This document shows positions 1-5,099 of a stretch of 7,089 nucleotides of DNA, in pieces. Every line of letters begins with the position of its first letter. Position 1 is the stretch's first letter. The stretch is taken from NCBI GenBank assembly GCA_029858845.1, contig JAOUEG010000087.1, positions 1 to 7,089 of the forward strand, written 5' to 3'. Position numbers and translations under genes: made by a program. The stretch is from Chloroflexota bacterium (GTDB lineage Bacteria; Chloroflexota; Limnocylindria; Limnocylindrales; CSP1-4). The notes beneath the pieces are model-generated. The model searched no databases. It was given only the letters and a program-made list of their open reading frames with translations, and was not told the origin of the DNA.

Positions 1-154
1 TCTCGTCGCGCTGTTCGGCGTCGGGGCCGCGGTCAGCCTGCTCACCGGTCGAGGCCTGCTCTTCTCCGGCTTCCGGCAGCTCGGGATCGGCCTGGCTGCA
101 GCCGTGGTCACCTACCTCATCGGCTCGTTCATCGGCGTCGCGGTCGCAGGCTGA
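1..154 (+). CDS. VIT1/CCC1-family Fe/Mn transporter, C-terminal fragment
   Basis: Only the last 50 codons are in the window, read in the frame starting at base 2 and ending at TGA 152-154; the 5' part lies upstream. The fragment contains two hydrophobic segments split by a short polar turn (TGRG, then SGFRQL), and ends in a Gly-rich helix with TYLIGSFIG. This arrangement is typical of the last two membrane helices of VIT1/CCC1-like (DUF125) proteins, which move Fe(II) or Mn(II) across membranes. The catalytic and metal-binding first helix is not visible, so the family call rests on the tail alone. The cupin gene starts 6 bases after the stop, so the two are probably co-transcribed. Another small polytopic membrane protein family is possible. 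Confidence 0.6.
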   Translation, partial: LVALFGVGAAVSLLTGRGLLFSGFRQLGIGLAAAVVTYLIGSFIGVAVAG

Positions 155-160
155 GGCACG

Positions 161-475
161 ATGACGACGAGTCTTCGCGACCGACTGACCGGCGAGGGGC
201 TGGACCCGGGAGCCTGGTCGAATGGACCGGGCGACCGGTACGCGGCTCATCGACACGCGTACGACAAGGTGATCGTGGTTGCTGCGGGGTCCATCCGATT
301 CGGGCTGCCCGAGCGACCCGCGACGGTGGACCTGGCGGTCGGTGACCGGCTGGAGTTGCCGGCCGGCACGGTGCACGACGCCCATGTCGGGCCGGAGGGG
401 GTGACCTGCCTGGAGGCCCATCGGCCCGCCGGCACGATCACGGTGCCGCGGCGCGTCGAGGCGGACGCCTGGTGA
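161..475 (+). CDS. Small single-domain cupin protein
   Basis: A 104-residue protein with one cupin beta-barrel. Cupin motif 1 fits G24-X5-H30-X-H32-X3-K36-X6-G43, with Lys in the place of the usual Glu. Motif 2 fits G61-X5-P67-X-G69-X2-H72, with Val replacing the final Asn and an extra His at 75. Three canonical metal-ligand histidines (30, 32, 72) are therefore present and the acidic ligand is absent, so metal binding is plausible but not assured. There is no signal peptide, so it should be cytoplasmic. The ATG lies 6 bases after the transporter stop, with a short GAGG at the stop codon as a possible ribosome site. Substrate and activity cannot be read from the sequence; such proteins may be enzymes, ligand sensors or metal-binding proteins. 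The ECF sigma gene follows 40 bases later, so a role in the same response is possible but unproven. It does not look like the longer ChrR-type cupin anti-sigma factors. Confidence 0.8.
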   Translation: MTTSLRDRLTGEGLDPGAWSNGPGDRYAAHRHAYDKVIVVAAGSIRFGLPERPATVDLAVGDRLELPAGTVHDAHVGPEGVTCLEAHRPAGTITVPRRVEADAW

Positions 476-481
476 TCCGCC

Positions 482-510
482 AAAACCGCCCGGTACCTCC
501 CGGACGTATC
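482..510 (+). promoter_or_regulatory. Possible ECF-type promoter of the sigma gene
   Basis: AAAACC (482-487) and CGTATC (505-510) are separated by 17 bases and resemble the AAC-type -35 and CGT-type -10 elements read by many ECF sigma factors. The -10 element ends only 5 bases before the ATG at 516. The 40-base gap has no clear Shine-Dalgarno sequence, so initiation from here would give a leaderless or near-leaderless message. Autoregulation by the encoded sigma factor is the natural reading, but the match is to a loose consensus in a single copy. Confidence 0.35.
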
Positions 511-515
511 CGCTG

Positions 516-1214
516 ATGGATCGCCGTATCGACCCGCCCGACGATGCCGCCCTGATGCGGGCCGTCGCCACCGGGTCGCACGAGGCGTTGGCGGCGATCT
601 ACGACCGGCATGCCGACGGCGTGTTCGCGGCCGCGATCCGGCTGACATCCGACCGGGGCCTCGCCGAGGAGGTCGTACAGGAGACGTTTCTGGTGGCATG
701 GGACCGCGCGGAGACCTTCGATCCGTCCATCGGGTCACTCGCCGCGTGGCTGCACACCATCGCCCGCAACCGAACGATCGATCGCCTCCGGGCGGCAGGA
801 CGTCGGCCGCCGACGACCCCGCTGTCGCTTGCGGCGGCAGGCCATCCGGGGCCCTCCGGAGAGGGCGTGCCGGACGCCGGGTCACTGGAGCGGGTGCTGT
901 CGAGCGGGTCGCTCGTTGCCGCATCGATCCCGCCGAGGTCGCCAGAGATGGAGGTCGCCCTCGGCGAATTGCGTGACGCGCTGCGATCAGCCCTTGCCGC
1001 GATGCCCGACGAAGAGCGGATCGTGATCATCATGGCGTACGGCGAGGATCTCTCACAGGCTGAGATCGCCGATCGTCTCGGTTGGCCGATCGGTACCGTC
1101 AAGACCAGGACGCGCCGTGCACTTGGACGCCTGCGCGACATCCTGGGCAGCGGGGTCGGACCGGAATTCGCCCACTATCTCGCATCGGCGTCGAGCGCCG
1201 GTCCGGATCACTGA
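516..1214 (+). CDS. ECF-type RNA polymerase sigma factor (SigK-like)
   Basis: A 232-residue sigma-70 family protein of the extracytoplasmic-function group, directing RNA polymerase to a small set of stress promoters. Region 2 spans about residues 10-95, including the core-binding and -10-recognition segment DRGLAEEVVQETFLVAW (46-62) and the helix ending in ARNRTIDRLR (83-92). Region 4 spans about 145-208, with the helix-turn-helix LSQAEIADRLGWPIGTVKTR (179-198) that reads the -35 element. The linker between the two (about 96-143) is long and rich in Pro, Gly and Ser, making the protein longer than the usual 180-200 residues; there is also a short C-terminal tail after 208. The start gives region 2 near the N-terminus and no in-frame upstream extension is needed. 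The RskA-like anti-sigma gene begins 21 bases downstream, which supports the SigK-type assignment. The function class is secure; the regulon is unknown. Confidence 0.95.
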   Translation: MDRRIDPPDDAALMRAVATGSHEALAAIYDRHADGVFAAAIRLTSDRGLAEEVVQETFLVAWDRAETFDPSIGSLAAWLHTIARNRTIDRLRAAGRRPPTTPLSLAAAGHPGPSGEGVPDAGSLERVLSSGSLVAASIPPRSPEMEVALGELRDALRSALAAMPDEERIVIIMAYGEDLSQAEIADRLGWPIGTVKTRTRRALGRLRDILGSGVGPEFAHYLASASSAGPDH

Positions 1215-1235
1215 AGCGAAGGGATCACGTTGTAG

Positions 1236-2102
1236 ATGGAACATCAGGAGGTCCTCGAGCGACTCGAGTTCGCCGCGGTCGAGCCGGGGGGGCTGGAACG
1301 GCTCATGGCCGGCGACACGCCCGAGGCCGCGGCGGTCGCCGGTCATCTGGCGGGCTGCGACCAGTGTGCGACCGAACTCGAGCGCCTGCGCCGTGCCGTC
1401 CCACTCCTGCGCGACGCGATCCGGACCATCCCGCCGGTCGATCTCCGCGATCGCACCCTCGCCTACGTGCGAACCCATGGGCTGGAGCGGGGTCAGCGAA
1501 CCGACGCCGGCGCGACGACCCCGGAGCACCCTGCCGACATACCCCGCCAGGGACCCGTCGGCGCGCCGGCCATGGTCGACGCACGCGCGAGCAGCCGTCG
1601 TCGCGCCATCGGCGTCTTGCCCTGGGTCGCCTCTATCGCGGCCGCCGTGGTCATCTCGGTCGCCGCCAGCGCGGTCATCGTCGGGGGCCGCCTCGATACG
1701 CAGATGGCCGACCAGCAGCGCACGATCAGTGGCCTCGAGGCCGTCACGACGGCCACCCTGGAGATCACCTCGGACCCGGGCAGTCGGCGTGTCGAGCTGG
1801 TGGCGGTCGGCAGCGCGGTGGCGAGCGGATCGCTCCTCTTCTCGCCCACGACGACGAACCTGGTGGTCGTCGCCAGCGGCCTGGAACCGCCACCGGCCGG
1901 ACGGGAGTATCGCTGCTGGATCCTGATCGACGGGCAGCGGCAGAACGTTGGGCGGATGAACCTCGCCGACGATCTGGCGTACTGGGTCGGTGCCACACCG
2001 AGCGTCGCGACCGTCCCGCCAGGAACGACGTTCGGGGTCTCGCTCTCCGAGGTCGGCGGGTCAGGTCTCGAGACCGACCCCGTCATCGTCGGCAGCCTCT
2101 GA
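1236..2102 (+). CDS. RskA-type membrane anti-sigma factor with zinc-finger motif
   Basis: A 288-residue single-pass membrane protein expected to hold the adjacent ECF sigma factor inactive at the membrane. The N-terminal cytoplasmic anti-sigma domain (about 1-80) carries the HX3CX2C zinc-associated motif: His37, Cys41, Cys44. A Pro-rich linker (about 85-118) and a basic SRRR stop precede one membrane helix at about 126-150. The extracytoplasmic part (151-288) starts with a short helical stretch, then a beta-rich domain with the hallmarks of the RskA C-terminal family: LVVVASGLEPPPAGREYRCW (209-228) and a final VPPGTTFGVSLSEVGGS. Known family members are released by regulated intramembrane proteolysis; no protease gene is visible here. 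GAAGGGA (1218-1224) lies 11 bases before the ATG as a somewhat distant ribosome site. Its last 42 bases overlap the opposing small membrane-protein gene. The inducing signal is unknown. Confidence 0.93.
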   Translation: MEHQEVLERLEFAAVEPGGLERLMAGDTPEAAAVAGHLAGCDQCATELERLRRAVPLLRDAIRTIPPVDLRDRTLAYVRTHGLERGQRTDAGATTPEHPADIPRQGPVGAPAMVDARASSRRRAIGVLPWVASIAAAVVISVAASAVIVGGRLDTQMADQQRTISGLEAVTTATLEITSDPGSRRVELVAVGSAVASGSLLFSPTTTNLVVVASGLEPPPAGREYRCWILIDGQRQNVGRMNLADDLAYWVGATPSVATVPPGTTFGVSLSEVGGSGLETDPVIVGSL

Positions 2103-2381
2103 CGCAGCGGGTGAGGGTGCCGGACCCTCGGTCGGGACCTCGTCCGGCGGTGGGGCCTCAAGGTAGTCCCGATGCAACTCGAGTAGTCGCTCGGCAGCCT
2201 CCGGCGGGACGACCCAACCCTGGTCACCGAGCACCGCGGAGAGCCACGCGGCTTCCTGCCGTCGCTCGGCCTCATCGATATCCGCCTCGCGGCGCCGGGA
2301 GTCCATCAGGACGAACCAGACCAGCCCGGCGCCCACGGTGAGCCCCACGATCAGCAGCCAGAGGTCGAATTCGTCGTTCAC
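2061..2381 (-). CDS. Small single-pass membrane protein of unknown function
   Basis: A 106-residue protein when started at the GTG on the minus strand at 2381-2379. A short acidic N-terminus (VNDEFD) is followed by one membrane helix (about residues 7-26, LWLLIVGLTVGAGLVWFVLM), then a basic DSRRRE stop that predicts a cytoplasmic C-terminus. Residues 34-76 look like charged amphipathic helices (EAERRQEAAWLSAVLGDQGW and PPEAAERLLELHRDYLE), and the tail (77-106) is Pro/Glu/Ala/Asp-rich and probably disordered. The open frame continues upstream to 2705, but that extension is Arg/Pro-rich, lies antisense to lgt and lacks a credible start. TATACT sits 8 bases before the GTG. I do not recognise the family. 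Divergent placement next to lgt hints at an envelope role, but nothing in the protein shows one. The gene is supported by its well-formed helix, stop-transfer and helix pattern, which a shadow frame would not give. Confidence 0.72.
   Translation of the reverse strand: MNDEFDLWLLIVGLTVGAGLVWFVLMDSRRREADIDEAERRQEAAWLSAVLGDQGWVVPPEAAERLLELHRDYLEAPPPDEVPTEGPAPSPAASEAADDDGVGLET
2112..2130 (+). terminator. Possible weak hairpin after the anti-sigma gene
   Basis: GAGGGT (2113-2118) and ACCCTC (2124-2129) form a perfect 6-base stem around the 5-base loop GCCGG, extendable by one T-G pair. It begins about 10 bases after the anti-sigma stop codon, the right place for a terminator of the sigma/anti-sigma transcript. 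No T-run follows, and it lies inside the opposing gene, so a chance hairpin in GC-rich coding DNA is quite possible. Confidence 0.25.
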
Positions 2382-2389
2382 CGCCGCGA

Positions 2390-2395
2390 AGTATA
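2390..2395 (-). promoter_or_regulatory. -10 box for the minus-strand small gene (leaderless type)
   Basis: Read on the minus strand, TATACT is followed by 8 bases (TCGCGGCG) and then the GTG start at 2381. Transcription would begin at or next to the start codon, and no Shine-Dalgarno is present. No clear -35 element is seen about 17 bases further upstream. Confidence 0.5.
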
Positions 2396-2474
2396 GGGAG
2401 CCCGGGATGTGCCGACCCGCGCGCCGCGTCGCGGTCCGGGCGCCGATCCATCGCGGCCACGGCGCAGCGACCGC

Positions 2475-2480
2475 TACACT
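2475..2480 (+). promoter_or_regulatory. lgt: -10 box for lgt (leaderless type)
   Basis: TACACT is followed by 6 bases (CCGCGG) and then the lgt ATG at 2487, a spacing that would put the transcript start at the start codon. The sequence upstream has no purine-rich ribosome site and no recognisable -35. It lies in the 105-base gap (2382-2486) shared with the divergent small gene; the rest of that gap shows nothing further I can support. Confidence 0.5.
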
Positions 2481-2486
2481 CCGCGG

Positions 2487-3386
2487 ATGCTCGACTTCAC
2501 CCCTGATCCGATCGCGTTCCAACTCGGGCCGTTGCCCGTGTACTGGTACGGGATCGGCTACGCCCTGGGCCTTGCGGCCGTCTACCTGCTGTTGACCCGG
2601 CTGGCGAAGCGGGCCGGCGAGGATCCGGATCTCGTCGGCAACGGCATGATCCTGATCGCGATCGCAGCCCTCATCGGGGGACGCCTGTACCACGTGATCG
2701 ACCAATGGTCCCTGTATCAGGACGATCCACTCAAGATCATCCTGCCGCCGTACACGGGGCTGGGCGTGTACGGCGGGATCTTCACCGGCCTGCTGGTCTT
2801 GATCTGGTATACGCGGCGAAAGCGACTCTCATTCTGGCGATGGGCGGACATCATCGCCCCGTCGTTGTTCCTGATGCAGGCCATCGCCCGCTGGGGCAAT
2901 TTCTTCAACCAGGAGCTATACGGTCCGCCGACGACGCTTCCGTGGGGCATCCCGATCGAATGCGTCCATCGGATCGCCGCCTATCCGTGCGCGGAGTACC
3001 CGTTCGATACGACCCGGTTCCACCCCCTGTTCCTGTATGAGTCGCTGTCCGGGTTGCTCGGGATGCTGTTCCTGCTGTGGGTGGGCGCCCGCTTCCGATC
3101 GAGGCTGCGACCCGGCGACATCGTGCTGCTGTTCTTCATCTGGTACGGCGTGGTCCGCTTCGGCCTGGAGACCCTGAGGTCGGATAACTGGACGCTGTTC
3201 GGCATTCCTACCGCGATGCTCGTCTCCCTCCTGTTCGCCGGCATCTCCGCAGCGATCCTCGTCTGGCGCCATCGCCCCGGTCATCCGAGGACGGACGATC
3301 CGGCGACGTACCCCGCGGCGGCCTCCTGGGGCGCGCTGGGCCGCCCGGTGGCGCCGGAGCCCGAGGTCATCTCGCCCGAGCCATGA
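2487..3386 (+). CDS. lgt: Prolipoprotein diacylglyceryl transferase
   Basis: A 299-residue polytopic membrane enzyme that moves the diacylglyceryl group of phosphatidylglycerol onto the lipobox cysteine of prelipoproteins, the first step of lipoprotein maturation. Visible family features in order: PVYWYGIGYALG (17-28), GGRLYHV (64-70), GLGVYGG (91-97), the signature RWGNFFNQELYG (135-146, holding the counterparts of E. coli Arg143, Asn146, Glu151 and Gly154), HPLFLYES (179-186) and YGVVRFGLETLR (220-231, counterparts of Arg239 and Arg246). The E. coli His103 position is Tyr95 here. After the last helix (about 240-260) comes a 40-residue soluble Pro-rich tail. The start at 2487 places the first family motif correctly; an earlier in-frame ATG at 2409 would add 26 Arg/Pro-rich residues before it. 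The stop overlaps the next gene's start as ATGA, so lgt probably heads an lgt-acyltransferase-acyltransferase operon. Confidence 0.96.
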   Translation: MLDFTPDPIAFQLGPLPVYWYGIGYALGLAAVYLLLTRLAKRAGEDPDLVGNGMILIAIAALIGGRLYHVIDQWSLYQDDPLKIILPPYTGLGVYGGIFTGLLVLIWYTRRKRLSFWRWADIIAPSLFLMQAIARWGNFFNQELYGPPTTLPWGIPIECVHRIAAYPCAEYPFDTTRFHPLFLYESLSGLLGMLFLLWVGARFRSRLRPGDIVLLFFIWYGVVRFGLETLRSDNWTLFGIPTAMLVSLLFAGISAAILVWRHRPGHPRTDDPATYPAAASWGALGRPVAPEPEVISPEP

Positions 3387-4273
3387 GCGCCGATGGCGAC
3401 CGTCGTGACCCGCCGCGTCATCGGCCGCCGCCCGGCCGGATCGCCCCCGAGGCCTTGGCTGCCGCACGAGGCGACGCCCGGGAGGGCCTGACGTGGCTCG
3501 GCAGAACGCCGGAATCCCGCGGGCCGATCCTGTACCACGCCTTCCGCCTGCTGGCCAGGTTCCTCTGCTTCGGGGTGTTCCGATTCCGCATCGACACGAG
3601 CGGCCAGGAGCACCTGCCGGCCGGCGGCGCGTACTTCCTGGTCGCGGCTGCTCACCGAGGCTGGATGGACCCCTTCGTCGTCATGCACGCGATCCCGGCC
3701 GAACCCCGCTGCTGGTTTCTCGGGAGCGCTCCCTCGACATTCACCGCCCCGTGGCGCGAGTGGCTGATCCGGCGCCTGGGTGGACTGCTGCCCGTCTGGC
3801 GAGGCGGGCTGGGCCTGGACCAGCACGTGGCCTCGGCTCGCGCGGTCCTGGGCAACGGCGGGGTCTTCGCCCAGATGCCGGAAGGCACCGTGAGCGGGCC
3901 GCCGGGTCGTCTCGGCACGATGAGGACAGGCTGGGCGATCATCGCCCAGCGCCTGGACGCCCCGATCGTCCCGCTGGCGATGGCAGGGACGGAGGAGCTC
4001 TACCTCGGCCGGCGGATGGCGTCTCGCGTCCTGCCATCCACCACGGTCCGGCACCTTGCCGGACTTCCGACGGACGCCGGACTGCCGGCGCCTGGATCGC
4101 GCGAGGAGCTCGAGCTGGCCCGTCTGATGACGGATCGACTTGCCGAGATCCTGGGCCCGGTCGTCGAGGAGTTGCATTCGGGGACGATCGACCCGCCTGG
4201 ACGTCCGAGGCGGTTGCGGCGCCGCCTCACGTGGCTGCTCCTGCGACCGGGCCGACTCGATCGGGACGGGTGA
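3383..4273 (+). CDS. PlsC-type glycerolipid acyltransferase (first copy)
   Basis: A 296-residue member of the lysophosphatidic-acid acyltransferase (PlsC/AGPAT) family, expected to place an acyl chain on a lysophospholipid or related acceptor at the membrane. Motif I is HRGWMDP (91-97), giving the HX4D pair His91 and Asp96. Motif II lies around WREWLIRRLGGLLPVWRGG (124-142). Motif III is MPEGT (165-169) with Glu167, and the last block is APIVPLAMAGTEEL (193-206). The first 45 residues are basic and Pro-rich and are not part of the family core. A modest hydrophobic stretch (55-66) may anchor it to the membrane. The ATG overlaps the lgt stop, indicating translational coupling. A phosphatidate-making role is the default reading. 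Acylation of another acceptor is equally open because a second copy follows directly. Confidence 0.88.
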   Translation: MSADGDRRDPPRHRPPPGRIAPEALAAARGDAREGLTWLGRTPESRGPILYHAFRLLARFLCFGVFRFRIDTSGQEHLPAGGAYFLVAAAHRGWMDPFVVMHAIPAEPRCWFLGSAPSTFTAPWREWLIRRLGGLLPVWRGGLGLDQHVASARAVLGNGGVFAQMPEGTVSGPPGRLGTMRTGWAIIAQRLDAPIVPLAMAGTEELYLGRRMASRVLPSTTVRHLAGLPTDAGLPAPGSREELELARLMTDRLAEILGPVVEELHSGTIDPPGRPRRLRRRLTWLLLRPGRLDRDG

Positions 4274-4277
4274 TTCC

Positions 4278-5066
4278 GTGGGTCGTCCGACCGGCCTGAT
4301 CGGTCCGGCGTCCTCGCGGCCCACGCTCGGCTACCGCTTCGTGGCCGTCGCGATCCGTTTCCTCGGTCGGCGGGTCTTTGCGTTCCGGACGGAGGTCGTC
4401 GGTCGAGAACGGCTGCCGCGTCGGGCGGACGGGCGACCGGCGGGCGGTTGGATCGCCGCCGGGTTGCCGCACCGGACGTGGGTCGACCCGTTCGTGGTGC
4501 TCGACGCCCTCCCGCGCGATCCTCGACTCGTCTTCTTCGGCGATGGGCCGGCGATCTTCCGGTCCCCCTTGCGGCGCTGGCTCGTCCGGTGGATCGGTGG
4601 GGTGATCCCTATCTGGCCAGGGGGCGGTCGCGCGGCGGTCGAGGCACACCTCGAGGGAGCGACATGCGCGCTTCATGCCGGGGCGATCGTCTGCCTCTTC
4701 CCGGAAACGGGCCCACCGACGCCGCCGGGCACGACGCGTCCGCTCGGACTCGGGCTCGCCTACTTCGCACTGCGCACCGATCGACCAGTCGTGCCGCTCG
4801 TGCTCGGAGGGACCCACGAACTGTTCCGCGGTCGCCGGTTCCAGCTCACCGTCCTGGAACCGATGACGGTCCGCGATCTCGCCGATCTCCCCCCGGATGC
4901 CGACCTGCCGCCGCCATGGTCGAGCGCCGAACGACGGCTGGCCCATCGGATCACCGTTCGGCTGCACGAGGTCACGGCCGCCCCGGTCGCCACCGCGCAT
5001 GCCGCCACGACGCCACCACCAGGGACCCGTCGCCGGTGGCGCTGGCTCCAGACAGCCTGGCACTGA
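4278..5066 (+). CDS. PlsC-type acyltransferase (second copy, altered motif III)
   Basis: A 262-residue paralogue of the preceding gene, starting at a GTG 4 bases after its stop, with GGGACGGG upstream as a purine-rich ribosome site. The open frame continues back to 4140 inside the previous gene, but that part is Arg/Ser/Cys-rich shadow sequence. Motif I is intact: HRTWVDP (65-71), with His65 and Asp70. The motif II region is RWLVRWIGGVIPIWPGG (100-116). Motif III reads FPETG (141-145) where the family has PEGT: Glu143 remains but the Gly and Thr order is swapped. RPVVPLVLGGTHELF (169-183) matches the last block, and the C-terminal ~40 residues are Pro/Arg/Ala-rich. Shared blocks (PxWxGG, VRDLADLPPDADLP against VRHLAGLPTDAGLP) show that the two copies arose by duplication. 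It may act on a different acceptor or have lost efficient catalysis. It contains no stops or frameshifts. Confidence 0.82.
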   Translation: MGRPTGLIGPASSRPTLGYRFVAVAIRFLGRRVFAFRTEVVGRERLPRRADGRPAGGWIAAGLPHRTWVDPFVVLDALPRDPRLVFFGDGPAIFRSPLRRWLVRWIGGVIPIWPGGGRAAVEAHLEGATCALHAGAIVCLFPETGPPTPPGTTRPLGLGLAYFALRTDRPVVPLVLGGTHELFRGRRFQLTVLEPMTVRDLADLPPDADLPPPWSSAERRLAHRITVRLHEVTAAPVATAHAATTPPPGTRRRWRWLQTAWH

Positions 5067-5091
5067 AGTCACCACGGCAGCCACCTATACT
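5063..5091 (+). promoter_or_regulatory. Promoter of the cystathionine beta-synthase gene (leaderless type)
   Basis: TATACT (5086-5091) is followed by 8 bases (CGGCCGCG) and then the ATG at 5100. A partial -35 (CTGAAG, 5063-5068; the TGA core of TTGACA) lies 17 bases upstream and overlaps the stop codon of the second acyltransferase. No Shine-Dalgarno is present. Despite the short 33-base gap, the gene therefore probably starts its own transcript. Confidence 0.55.
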
Positions 5092-5099
5092 CGGCCGCG

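Noticed and set aside
161..475. The cupin as a ChrR-like anti-sigma factor for the nearby ECF gene.
   Set aside because: It is only one cupin domain, with no N-terminal zinc anti-sigma domain, and the sigma gene already has a dedicated RskA-type partner immediately downstream.
1082..2341. A 419-residue plus-strand open frame over the anti-sigma gene.
   Set aside because: Its translation is overwhelmingly Arg, Gly and Pro with no domain, while the overlapping frame encodes a full RskA-type protein with a zinc motif and membrane helix.
2409..2486. Earlier ATG start for lgt.
   Set aside because: It adds 26 Arg/Pro-rich residues before the usual Lgt N-terminus and places the TACACT box within the gene; the ATG at 2487 fits the family.
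2382..2705. N-terminal extension of the minus-strand small membrane protein to 214 residues.
   Set aside because: The extra 108 residues are largely antisense to the start of lgt, lack a conserved pattern, and would bury the TATACT box inside the coding region. The GTG at 2381 gives a well-formed small membrane protein.
4140..4277. Upstream ATG for the second acyltransferase.
   Set aside because: It would overlap the first acyltransferase by 134 bases and add Arg/Ser/Cys-rich residues with no family match; the GTG at 4278 has a purine-rich site and operon-like spacing.
3281..4324. A 347-residue minus-strand open frame opposite the first acyltransferase.
   Set aside because: Low-complexity Arg/Gln/Pro-rich composition with no motif, antisense to a gene with intact HX4D and PEGT motifs.
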